DNA of 21,221 nt from Botryllus schlosseri (GCA_000444245.1 ATSW01001029.1:1-21221), one strand, 5' to 3'. Positions 9,913 through 18,835 are shown, counted from the first letter of the stretch. The notes: a model not told the origin generated them from the letters alone. Numbers and translations are program-made.

Positions 9913-10478
9913 CATTGTGCAAGATGCATACAAATAGAATTCCGTGCATTATCGAGCAATCATGTTCGGGTGCGTCACGTCCCTCATGAATAACAATTAC
10001 TTTTTGGTCTAAATGCAAGTGTTCTTCGGAATTGGAAAGATCTCCAAGTTTCTTCGACTCGGGTCCGATTGCAAATGCGAAAATTCGCTCTTCGCCCTCA
10101 TTGAATATTGACGACAGCGATTCCCCGTTTATTTTCGCTTTGCACGCAAGATCTCTAACGCCAAGAGCGTCGTATCTACGCATACGTCTAGCTTTACGCA
10201 ATTTTAACAGTAAGATAGTCTAGACAAATTTATAAATCGCATGAAATATTTACTACGCCGGTTCGACGCACGCAGATGCATTGAAAATAATGATCTGTTG
10301 TGCACTACTTTACTATGTGATGGTGATGGATTGGAAATGGGTTTTTAATTACAGATGATACAGTTGTAGCCTATACACGAGAGTGGCTTCGTGCAAAATA
10401 AATAAATCCTGCATTGATATCCATTGGTATCATCGACTATTATATCGTTGCAATAGAACGAAATTATTCATTTCATAA
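9913..10478. other. Intronic stretch with an unexplained minus-strand ORF
   Basis: A 101-codon ORF (10201..9896, minus) begins MRKARRMRRYDALGVRD and includes GEERIFAFAIGPESKKLGD. Its composition is fairly protein-like, but it ends inside family A copy A6 and I recognise no domain, so I do not call it a gene. The rest is featureless. Confidence 0.3.
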
Positions 10479-10933
10479 CAGACTTGGATGACTAGATAAT
10501 TGTAGTAGTTGTTTAATTAGAGTAATTACAGCGAAATGCCGGCAATCTAATTCTAATCTAGTTCGTGAGATGTTTCCATACACTAATCTTAATTATAATT
10601 CAATTTCTGGTCTTCCCGAAAATGCTACAGGAGATCGGTACTGCGAAACCAGTCAAGATCGATGTACAGACATTTTCCATTCATGTGCTTTGGAGACTTG
10701 ACTTTGATTTGATATCAAGTGTACTTTATTCAATCTCCAAGTTTCCGCGAATTCAAGAATTATAATTCTAACCTAATTTGGAAATAACTGCGTGGGTATA
10801 ATTCTAATACAACCTGGAAAAACCGTGCAGCTATAATTTTAATTCTAGCCTAATTTGGGAAAAAAACTGTAGCTGTAATTTTAATCCTAATTTAATTTTG
10901 AAAAGCCGAATATTTTCTAGGTGTTCGAGTCTG
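10479..10933 (+). repeat. Family A element, longest copy (A7)
   Basis: 455 bp, with left end CAGACTTGGATGACTAGATA and right end TTTCTAGGTGTTCGAGTCTG, a readable inverted pair. It carries three successive right-side segments of the form TATAATTCTAATCTAATTTG. This suggests internal reiteration, which explains why it is longer than A1. The flanks TTTCATAA and TGGATGAA are not a convincing target duplication. Confidence 0.7.
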
Positions 10934-11894
10934 TGGATGAACGCATTAATTCAATCGGCGCCTATGCGTAATATGTAGACCCCGTTTCTACGTATCACGC
11001 TATATGGCGCATGTAAAGTTGTCTTTTGCTAGTGTTAGATGACGATATAATCTCGCCGATAATTTATGTTCCAAGGCTCCTCCAGTTGAAACAAAGCTTA
11101 TCAATATAAGAGAATATCGGCCGCGATAAGCGTCTTCGATGTAATGAGTATAGCAAGGCACGCGTTTTCGATGCTCCAGAACATCTCGTTCCTGTGTATA
11201 CAGCACTCCGTAAACCTTCGTTTACCAGCAATTCTTAAAACCGGCGGCGAAAGCTACAGGCAATACCCCTTTGTGATCAAAATACGTGTTCGCTAACAAG
11301 CACGTTTTGATAACAACCTGCACGAGGGGAGCTATACATTATACAAGTAGACATTCTCCAAGAAAGTTTACACAGCGCAGGGCGCCATTCTGATTGATTG
11401 ATTACTTCCCCGGTGTATTTTTCTGTGACAATTAGATCCAATGTCGGGAAACGAATGGCAGGTAATGATGGGTAAAATTGTGAAGTACGCCATCTGAGTA
11501 TTTGCCAGGTAACAGACTGCGAGTTTAAAATACACACCATCTATTTACACCAATGCCAATTATCACACTTCATATAAGTCACTATTTGACCTTATAGTAT
11601 ACGTCTTGAGCAGATCTCTGCAGATGATATTTTTAAGATTTCAGTTCCTCAAACGCGATGAAAATTTGTAAGACGACAATGGCTATTCAATCTTGTACTT
11701 GATCAAATACAGTCGCCTACCAAATATTATAGTGCCAGGCGTCATTTGTCGAACTAATAATAATTAGTCTTTCATACAAAACTGCGCCGATAATTATTTG
11801 TATGTCGCTACTCATTTTACAACGGCACAACGTCAGGGATCCAGTTTTACGCAGTCACGTTACCATGAACAAGCAGAGAATTTGGAGCGTTGAG
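10934..11894. other. Intronic stretch, no recognised feature
   Basis: About 960 bp between A7 and A8. Short chance ORFs only. Confidence 0.5.
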
Positions 11895-12191
11895 CAGACT
11901 GGGACAAATAACTATATTAATTGGAGCGAAATATCGTTAATTTAGTTCAAATATAATTGGTGAAATGTTTATGTGCTCTAATTTAAATTCTAATCTAACT
12001 TCTGGTTTTCCTTGAAATGCTACAGGAGAACAGTACAGTGCGAAACGAGCCAAGATTGCTGCACAGTGCACAAAGTACAAACATTTGCCGTTCTCGTGAT
12101 TATGAGAACGAAGTATGCCTTTCGGGGATTCAGTAATTCTAATTCTAATGTATTTTGTAAAAGCTGAAAATATTCCAATTGTCCAACTCTG
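11895..12191 (+). repeat. Family A element (A8)
   Basis: Left end CAGACTGGGACAAATAACTA, core GAGCGAAATATCG, ACAGTGCGAAACGAGCC and CATTTGCCGTTCTCG, and right end GAAAATATTCCAATTGTCC then AACTCTG. About 300 bp; the right-side reiterations are fewer than in A7. Confidence 0.65.
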
Positions 12192-12981
12192 ACAGTGGAG
12201 AAGCCGAAAATGGGAAGAGGGCGGAGGCGCCTTTAGCCATCTCTGTTACGCCTGTGTGTAGTATCGCTAATAAAATAATGTCATGTGGATGCACATGTCG
12301 CAATACGGTTGTCGATGAATGCTATGCTAAAATGTTGCATGAACCTGGACAACTGTATTATTGATGCCCACTGCTCCATAATTGATGGCGGTACAAGTAT
12401 TCTGCGAGTCAATAATGCGAAAGCCTTTGTGTGCGATACGATATTTATATTACATCGTTTTGTAAGATCGTGAGAGTCAAACTCACTACATAGCTATCGT
12501 CTATTCCACGATATATCAATGAAATCGCATGTCTACAAAGACGACAGGGATAGTTTACCATTCCATAGGATGCGTGAAATGGTTCGATGTCGTAATCGTG
12601 CGTATGTATAGGCTACTTGTCAAGTAAATGTCCGACATATGTAGCATATCGGTATGGTTGGGTTCAATAGATATTCGTTACCAGGAAGACAATATCACGT
12701 TTGCATACGCCATCCGGTGAATTCAGGCTGTATACTCATTCACAATTCAGGAAAAAGAACAAAGGGAACACCTGGCCATAACATATAGCCTAATCCATCA
12801 TCATCTCACTCCAGAGTTATCTGTGATCCCTACAAATTGACCTATCCCATTTCTGTTTAAATTGCCACCCGTACGGCGTCGTGTTCAACTGTACGAGGCA
12901 ACCACACGTTTCCCCGAATATACACATTGCCCGTTGCTTTGTGAAACTCGGTGTATTGTATATTAAATTCCTAATTTTGAG
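12192..12981. other. Intronic stretch, no recognised feature
   Basis: About 790 bp between A8 and B5, near the 5' end of the large intron. Two overlapping 61-62 codon ORFs (12179-12473) have no motif. Confidence 0.45.
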
Positions 12982-13503
12982 AGCTTCTCGGTGGCACAGA
13001 ACTTTAATACACAGGTGAATAATATACTCACATATTGAAATAACATGAATATTTTCCGTGAGGTGTAATCGTCAGCAACTAGTAGAGAATTGGAAAGAAC
13101 ATTGTATAGCAAAAATCGATATTTGGTAACACGATTATTGATGTACAATGTTCTTTTGAAATGAAAGATCAAGCGATTTTATATTATATATTTTATAATA
13201 TATTCATATTGAAATACACTAGGATATTTTTGACTTTTATCGAAATCCGTCAACCTAGTTTGCGCCAACATAAGGAGTTCGTGTGTAATCTAAAATAGTA
13301 CGTTGACATTGGACAGCTGTTCGTCCCGATTATTCGAATTGTCATACCGGTAACGTCATATTTGTTGATATACAATGTTAATCTCTATTCTAGTTGATGA
13401 GTTACCATTGAAGCCCTGATGATTTTTAGCCGAAGATATTCGTTTTTATTTCAATACGAACATATTATTCAGTTGCACATTGAAGATCTGTACCTCCTCT
13501 ATG
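12982..13503. repeat. Family B element, most complete copy (B5)
   Basis: About 520 bp. The left arm (CAGAACTTTAATACACAGGT, ATATTGAAATAACATGAATA, CGTCAGCAACTAGTAGAGAA, TTGGAAAGAACATTGTATA) is a diverged inverse of the right arm (TTGATATACAATGTTAATC, TTCTAGTTGATGAG, TTATTTCAATACGAACATAT, CACATTGAAGATCTGTACC). The arms are about 150 bp. The interior carries CGTCAACCTAGTTTGCGCC, shared with B2, plus an extra TATATTCATATTGAAATACA piece that looks like a nested arm fragment. It ends about 30 bp from the OATP coding exon's donor. Non-coding. Confidence 0.65.
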
Positions 13504-13532
13504 ATGATATTAAAGTAATGATGATAACTCAC

Positions 13533-14044
13533 CCGCTGCCCATGACTTGAAACAATTGCAGTAGAGATAAGCAAATGACGAACGCCTTCACGCTGCTGAA
13601 GACATATTTAAATCCCCGTCGGACATTTTGTAGTGACGCTTTCCTGGCGGTAAACGACAGTTTTCTCCGGTGTTCGTCCGTTTCCGGATCTGTTCGATAA
13701 TCTCCGGAAATGATGTTATCGCGGGAAAGTCTTCCGAAATTTTCCGAATCTTTCTGTAATGTGTTGCGCCTTTTGTCAGTATTGATATCGTCTAGTTTAA
13801 ACTCTGAGCGTCTGTATTCGATGTCGCGCGTTGGGATTTCCTGCCAGGTTTGGGACCGGGGGAATTCTGGTTTTGTTGCGCACGAGAATATAATTCTTTG
13901 GGACAACGAGCGTGTTGTCTTTCCGATTGACCCCTTGTAACCAGAGTCGTCTGACTTTTCGCCGGGGTCGCTGCCACTTTCTGACGGCGTAACATCGTAG
14001 GCGTCTCCGCGTAATGGATATTCCTGATCATGGACGATATCCAT
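13533..14044 (-). CDS. SLCO/OATP transporter, N-terminal coding exon (partial gene)
   Basis: First coding exon of a solute carrier organic anion transporter (OATP, SLCO family), a 12-TM plasma-membrane carrier of amphipathic organic anions. It holds 170 codons plus two bases. Residues 1-150 form a hydrophilic, Ser/Asp/Arg-rich cytoplasmic N-terminus, longer than in many vertebrate OATPs. Residues 153-169 (KAFVICLSLLQLFQVMG) are TM1, and the exon ends in GSG. The exon is followed by a good donor, GG|GTGAGT, with the intron starting at 13532. Splicing to 925..785 restores the OATP motif GSGYSKSALTSIERR. The start is the ATG at 14044, chosen because an in-frame TAA lies three codons upstream and the next in-frame Met is residue 168. 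The Kozak context is moderate (A at -1, G at +4). The family call rests mainly on the sequence across the junction. The N-terminal 140 residues alone would not be diagnostic. It seems closer to the OATP1/2/3-like branch (GNL...FVSYYGSK) than to OATP4-like members, but the subfamily is an inference. Confidence 0.88.
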
Positions 14045-14154
14045 TGATGAGATTTATTGATAGAGTCTTCTGTTCCGCAGGGTGGGTTAAGATATGTCCG
14101 ATTTAGTACAAGCATAAGAGGGGAACAAAAAGTAACAAGATTATAGTTATTTTC
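14045..14154 (-). other. Probable 5' UTR part of the SLCO/OATP N-terminal exon
   Basis: Upstream of the start ATG on the minus strand there are two usable acceptors. One is TCGCTTTCATGCAG, giving an exon starting at 14154. The other is CCACCCTGCGGAACAG, giving an exon starting at 14069. The longer version carries an upstream ATG at about 14119-14117 in another frame, in weak context, whose frame overlaps the main start and runs on to 13792. The shorter version avoids it. An in-frame TAA between the acceptors and the main ATG means this stretch is untranslated in the OATP frame. The choice of acceptor is an inference. Confidence 0.4.
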
Positions 14155-14175
14155 CTGCATGAAAGCGACATTCAT

Positions 14176-14515
14176 TATTAGAGCGACTGATTAGAGCCAA
14201 ATGTTGGCCATCTAATTCTAATCTATAATCTGTGAAATGTTCCTATGCTTTCATTCTAACTCTAATCTCATTTCTGGTTGTTCTGAAAAGGCTACGTGAG
14301 AACTGTATAGTGCAAAACTAACCAAGCTTGGTTTAACTCTGATTTTATATGAAGTGAACTTTGTAATTCGGAACATAACGCAATTTCCTTTGTTTTTGCG
14401 AATTCAGTAATTCTAATTATAATCACACTTGGAGAAAACTGTGTAGCTATAATTCTGATTCTAATCTAATTTGAATAAGCTGTAAAATGTTTAGTTGACC
14501 AAGTCGTCGTAGACG
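14176..14515 (+). repeat. Family A element inside the predicted 5' UTR intron (A9)
   Basis: Shows GAGCCAAATGTTGGCC, TAATCTATAATCTGTGAAAT, AACCAAGCTTGGTT and right end TGTTTAGTTGACCAAGTC. The left terminus is decayed. It fills about 340 bp of the 421 bp intron predicted between the non-coding first exon and the coding exon of the OATP gene. Confidence 0.6.
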
Positions 14516-14575
14516 CGTACGCAAAACCGCACGTTCCGAAAATTCAAAGCGCCGAAAAGTCCTGGATTAACTCAC

Positions 14576-14686
14576 CAGCAGTCGGTAATTAGCTCGACAG
14601 GCGACGCCTGAGCTTACATCAACAGCACGATTAGATTTGACAACTCCACGTTCTAAACGCGTCTTCATAATGGCCGGACCTTTATA
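14576..14686 (-). promoter_or_regulatory. Candidate core promoter and non-coding first exon of the SLCO/OATP gene
   Basis: On the minus strand, GATATAAAGGTCC holds a TATA-like box (TATAAA at 14686..14681). About 30 bp downstream would put transcription start near 14655. A strong donor, CTGCTG|GTGAGTTAA, follows, with the exon end at 14576 and the intron from 14575. This predicts a non-coding first exon of about 80 nt spliced over a 421 bp intron to 14154, or to 14069. The ordering (TATA, donor, acceptor, coding exon) is coherent, but each element is short and could occur by chance. No homology supports it. Confidence 0.35.
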
Positions 14687-15223
14687 TCTTGTCGCGACTT
14701 AATCGAGCAATGTGACGGACGTTTCCTTATGCCGGTCGTAAAACGCACAAAAACGAGTTGCCTTGCCAATTGTATTTCAGTACTGTGTTATTGGAATGCT
14801 TGGGCTGACTGAAAATAGGAGAAACAGTTGCATTATTGCTGTTTCAAATCATGCCGTACACTCTTGAAGCGAAAAAAGTGTGTATTCACACCAGTGTACC
14901 ACCCGTTGTACAATGTACACGAAATCACCACCCAACTCAGAGTTACACCACGCCATAAATCAAGCACTCATGGGCGTAGGAAGGTATGCACGTAGGCACG
15001 TAGGGTTTGAAACCGCGATATAAATCTGAGTTAAGTTATGTTTTGGTTTACCACGTTTACGGAATATGCACTGAGTTCGAGAAGTCAATATGACATTCCG
15101 TACACACAAAAAACAAACAATGAATGTCCTGCAGCGCTAATTTATTTTCGTTCATTTGCGTACGATTTTAACATCCCGTGCATAAATGGCGCTGTTGCGT
15201 CGGCTTGAAATATCGACCGAAAT
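14687..15223. other. Region upstream of the predicted OATP promoter
   Basis: About 540 bp that would be proximal upstream DNA if the TATA assignment is right. No repeat family and no clear binding-site cluster recognised. GTTGTACAATGTACAC near 14906 contains a short palindrome, and similar ones occur at about 7830-7842 and 16411. Confidence 0.35.
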
Positions 15224-15345
15224 TATGAAGAGCTTCTTGAAGGTACAGAACTCCAGTATACGATTGAATAAGTCTTTCCATATCGAAATGAACCCGAATA
15301 GCAGATAATTGGAAAGAGCATTGTAATTTTGTACGTGCAACACCA
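15224..15345 (-). repeat. Family B left arm, solo (B6)
   Basis: GAGCTTCTTGAAGGTACAGA, TATACGATTGAATAAGTC, CATATCGAAATGAACCCGAA and AATTGGAAAGAGCATTGTA match the B5 and B7 left arms. The segment between the CGGCTGACA motif and the CAGCAACTA motif has been lost. Confidence 0.55.
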
Positions 15346-15629
15346 TATTTCAATGCACAGGGATGCAGCCTATAGAGAATCTTATAGAAGAAGCCAAATA
15401 AATAAAATTGCAAGCTACCATATACGCCTTATCGAAGCATCAACTATTTTGGAAATTGATTTTACAGTGTTACCAAATCTATTGGTTGTTGGACCTTTAA
15501 GAATATAAGCTACCGTATATGTTGCATGCGATCGACCATGTCTGTACAGCTATTCTGGTTTTATTGAAGATAAAGGGATGCATCATAAACGTCCATCGTT
15601 GCATTTCAACTAAATTCCCGTCAATGCAT

Positions 15630-16058
15630 GCATATCGGCAATTTGAGGTCATTACGTTCCGTCTGCGCCCCGACCACTGTAGGCTTAACACTCATTCGTT
15701 TAGAATAGGATGTTCAGATGCTCCGCTCTGTCTTCATTGTAATGACGCCGAAACCGTCGACCATTTTCTACTTAACTGTGCAAGATATGATTTTCAACGG
15801 TCCTTTCTCATTGAGCCCTGCCGTAATAATGACATCCCATTCACGACTTATAACCTCTTGGTTCAGCCCGAGCTATTAACCCCTGTGACTGAATTCGTGA
15901 TATCATCTCGTAGACTCCTAAAATTTTTGATCCGTATGTAGCCGAGGATGAATTACATTTCAAAGTAACTTAGAAGGCAATTACAGACAGTGGCGCACCA
16001 GACCCTTACGGGAGATAAGCGCCACTACTACTTTTTACCATACTAATAATAATAATAC
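15630..16058 (+). mobile_element. 3' end of an RNase H-type LINE (I/Jockey-like), 5' truncated
   Basis: The ORF ending at the TAG at 15941 encodes FEVITFRLRPDHCRLNTHS followed by a CCHC knuckle (CLHCNDAETVDHFLLNCARY). This is the module that follows RT/RNase H at the C-terminus of I, Jockey and Nimb-like non-LTR elements; the LRxxHxRLN and ETxxHxLxxC signatures are diagnostic. The frame is open from 15519, but similarity is only visible from about 15630, so the true 5' break is uncertain. The 3' UTR contains an 8 bp stem, AGTGGCGC (15989-15996) with GCGCCACT (16019-16026), and ends in a TAATAATAATAA tail at 16044-16058, typical of I-type elements. RT and endonuclease are absent, so it is a dead-on-arrival insertion. 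Confidence 0.8.
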
Positions 16059-16744
16059 ACTGACTTTATAGCGTTCCAAGTCTCCATCGGTCATTTTACA
16101 TTAGCTCGGTGTCAGTTTCGGTGCTGATTCCTGAATTACCGGCCTGAAGCACCGGTCACTTTCATTTTAGGATTATGTAACACAAAACCTATACCTAGAT
16201 GAAGTGGTATTGAGGGGGGTGGTGAAACGCACTCGATTCGTTGAATGAATAACCATCTCGAAATCTGGAATATGAACATACAGTCTACACGAGTACCAAT
16301 CGACTTTATGAACTTTCGAAAGCGGCAGATATTATTGCGCGCTGATTTACCTCTCCGTATGTATATGTCAGGATTTTAGTTTTCATCATTGTTGTCCGAT
16401 ATATTGCCCTGTACAATGTACTGTACAAGTGTTTCAAGTTCTTTATTCGGCGAACTGGTCCCGTTCTCTCCTGTCCTTCCTCTCTAGATTAATATCACAT
16501 TTTTCATATTGTGATTTCGCCCTATTCATTTGTTTACGTTGAACTCATAATCCTGCCACCGTAAATGGCGGGTATTGCTCCGACTTTATTTTTTGCACTG
16601 TCGAAGGTACTGAAGATGCGAATTGTATTCATTCCTTATTTCATGATATCGTTTCCCATGAATCATGGATGAATGAAATACTTTGATTCAGAAATACAGA
16701 TATAACGTTTTTCTTAGCATTTCAGTGGTTATTAGTTAAAATTA
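16059..16744. other. Intergenic stretch, no recognised feature
   Basis: Between the LINE tail and family E locus 2. No coding or repeat feature identified. Confidence 0.45.
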
Positions 16745-17130
16745 TTAGGTTGGCTAGAAAATAGTGTACACCAAATTTGGCTTGATTCCAATCAAGTAAC
16801 AGCGAAGCTACTGGAGATGAAATATTTTTAATTTATTAGATTTTATTAAATACTATTTTTTCAAATCCAAATCGCAATAATCCCGCTTCTACTGGTTGGA
16901 ATTAAGCCAAATTTGTTGCAAATCGTGTTTTTATACTTTTACACAGCCTAACAATGTCATGGGGTTGAAAGTGAAATTTCATATTTAAACTTAATATTTT
17001 TGTAACTCCCGTAGTTTTACCGCTATATGTTAGAGTTGAGCCAAGTTTGGTGTGCAGCGTTTGTTAGGCAACTTGACAATATTATCAAGTAGCCAGTAAC
17101 ATTTGAAAAAAAAGTAATTTCAACAGCCCT
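16745..17130. repeat. Family E repeat, locus 2, with inverted and tandem units
   Basis: GCCAAATTTG at 16906 and GCCAAGTTTG at 17040 mark two plus-strand units 134 bp apart, with AACAATGTCATGGGG as in locus 1. A third, inverted unit precedes them: AAATTTGGCTTGATTCCAAT at about 16774-16793 is the reverse complement of the plus-strand GGAATTAAGCCAAATTT. The arrangement is therefore one inverted unit facing a tandem pair. Confidence 0.6.
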
Positions 17131-17269
17131 ACTGTACAGTTATATTCAACTTCCGCAGCACTGATGGACCGCGGATCTCAGTGTTACATAGGTCGGCTCT
17201 AGATTTATCTGTCGCCCCCTAATCAACATCGGATGGAGAGCAGTGCCTTACAAAATGCTGAAGAATGTG

Positions 17270-17470
17270 CTTCGTTAATTCTAGTTGTCCAATTAGACTA
17301 ATTAGAGCGAAATGCCGATAATTTAATTCTAATCTAATTTGTGAAATGCTCTCTTTTCTCTCATTCTAATTCTCATCTAAATTCTGGTTTTCCCGAAAAT
17401 GCGAAATGGTAACCGTACAGTGCGAAACGAGCCAAGCTTGATGTACGTACAAACATTTGCCATTCTCAAA
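17270..17470 (+). repeat. Family A element, left half (A10)
   Basis: Shows TTCTAGTTGTCCAATTAGAC, TAATTAGAGCGAAATGCCG, TAATTCTAATCTAATTTGTG, AGTGCGAAACGAGCCAAGC and CATTTGCCATTCTC, then the similarity stops. Truncated on the right. Confidence 0.6.
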
Positions 17471-17640
17471 GGTCGGTAAAAAAGGATTCATCAACCGAAT
17501 GGGTCTTATGTAAAATAGCCAACATTATACGTCGATCATATAAATTAAAACAACGACATCAACGGTTCCCCGGGTGGATTAGATACGCGCATGAGCGTAT
17601 GGCACTGATATAGCAGTCGTTCAGTTGATGTATCTGCATC

Positions 17641-17765
17641 AAGAGCTTCTTAGAGCTTCTTAGAGGAGCAGAACTTCAATATACAACTGAATAGTATATT
17701 CGTATTGAAATGAACCCCGGACATGTTAGATACTAATAGTATACTATTCAATTGTATACAGCACA
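17641..17765. repeat. Family B foldback, short form with 10 bp terminal duplication (B7)
   Basis: The left arm is AGAACTTCAATATACAACTG with AATAGTATATTCGTATTG. A brief right arm follows, TAGTATACTATTCAATTG. GAGCTTCTTA is tandemly doubled at its outer left edge (about 17643-17663). A much reduced version of B1. Confidence 0.55.
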
Positions 17766-18255
17766 TCCGTAATACCTCGATATCAAGAGGTTCACGGTGC
17801 CATCAACAATTTTGTGGTGTACCCGGTTCATTTTGTTTTCTGACTTCACCGTGTCACGTTGGTCTACCCGCTTGTGCGACAAGTCGCCAAATGCAACCAT
17901 AAAGGCTAAATTATCGCCACCGTTACCGATGTGCAATCGACGGACACTACAAACGAAACATCTGCTTAACAATACCAGCGTAATCCTAAACGTCATAGCT
18001 TAATACGTCTCCGAAATAATCGATACCATTGTGCATAATGAGATCGGCCGGAACAACGAAAATTGCGATGACCAGCGGAGACTGGTGCTGCGCTATTCGT
18101 TATCGAGCTTCTCATTCCTTCTCCTGCCTATCACTCGAATAACGCAAGTCATCGTAAGCCATTCGACTATATGGAATTGGATGGAATCTCAACAACTATT
18201 CAAGCGTCCGCCAGACTTGTACAAACTACTGGATTGCCAAAATACGCAACGAGAA
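17766..18255. other. Stretch with two weak ORFs
   Basis: A minus-strand 82-codon ORF (17996..17748) starts MTFRITLVLLSRCFVC, a faintly signal-like start, and ends in family B copy B7. A plus-strand 87-codon ORF lies at 18031-18294. Neither shows a domain or good codon support, so I leave both uncalled. Confidence 0.3.
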
Positions 18256-18316
18256 GTAGAATTAGAACTGCTCATGCTCACTTTTCGAAACTAGCAACTA
18301 GAACTAGAACTAGAAC
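18256..18316 (+). repeat. AGAACT-rich direct repeat, first copy
   Basis: Contains TAGAATTAGAACTG, CACTTTTCGAAACTAGCAAC and three AACTAG(A) hexamer reiterations. It is repeated 369 bp downstream at 18626-18678, so the pair may be the ends of a small element or a segmental duplication. Confidence 0.5.
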
Positions 18317-18625
18317 GGATGACCTTTAACAATCCGCAAATGACAAACTAAAACACAACTCAGCCTCTATAAGACGAAATACTTTGTTGAAAATGAAACG
18401 GCAAACACTGGAGATTGAATCGGCATCTCAAAAGGACGCGGTTTCGAGTTTGAAATGGGAGAGGTTTCGACCCCCAAAACCCACCCCCTGGCTAGTGGCT
18501 ACGCAGCTGTCAGTATAGTGATGACGCTGAGCTAGCAATGGCTGCAGGAATATCACACAACAGAACAAAGGTATCATGATTCACACCAAGCGACTACATG
18601 TGTTTTCTAGTTCTCTGGCAAATAT

Positions 18626-18678
18626 TTTTAGAACTAGAACTAGTCACTTTTCGAAATCCGCAACTAGAACTAGAACTA
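18626..18678 (+). repeat. AGAACT-rich direct repeat, second copy
   Basis: Contains TAGAACTAGAACTAGTCAC, TTTTCGAAATCCGCAAC and TAGAACTAGAACTA, in the same order and orientation as the first copy. The 300 bp between them show no coding feature. Confidence 0.5.
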
Positions 18679-18835
18679 CTAAAAACAATAGTTGGATGAT
18701 TGGTGAGTGCAACTCGGCAGGCTCCCGATATCATGTGGATATGTTAAATCCGCGATGGAAATATGCGCCGAGGGCTGATTTGCTACGAAACGCAAGCACA
18801 GTATACATAAATAAATATGCGGGATTGGCTTTAGC

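Larger units (their letters stand above)
926..13532 (-). other. Giant repeat-filled intron of the SLCO/OATP gene
   Basis: Intron of 12,607 bp with GTGAGT donor at 13532 and TTATTTTCGCAG acceptor ending at 926. It is phase 2 and interrupts the Gly codon of the conserved GSGY motif at the end of TM1. It contains copies of families A, B, C, D (SINE) and E in both orientations, and no convincing further exon. Both splice sites match the animal consensus, and joining them gives an uninterrupted family motif. An alternative small exon inside cannot be excluded from sequence alone, but none is needed. Confidence 0.85.

Noticed and set aside
17748-17996. 82-codon ORF with a hydrophobic start
   Set aside because: The in-frame stop just upstream, the end inside repeat B7 and the lack of a family motif make it unsupported.
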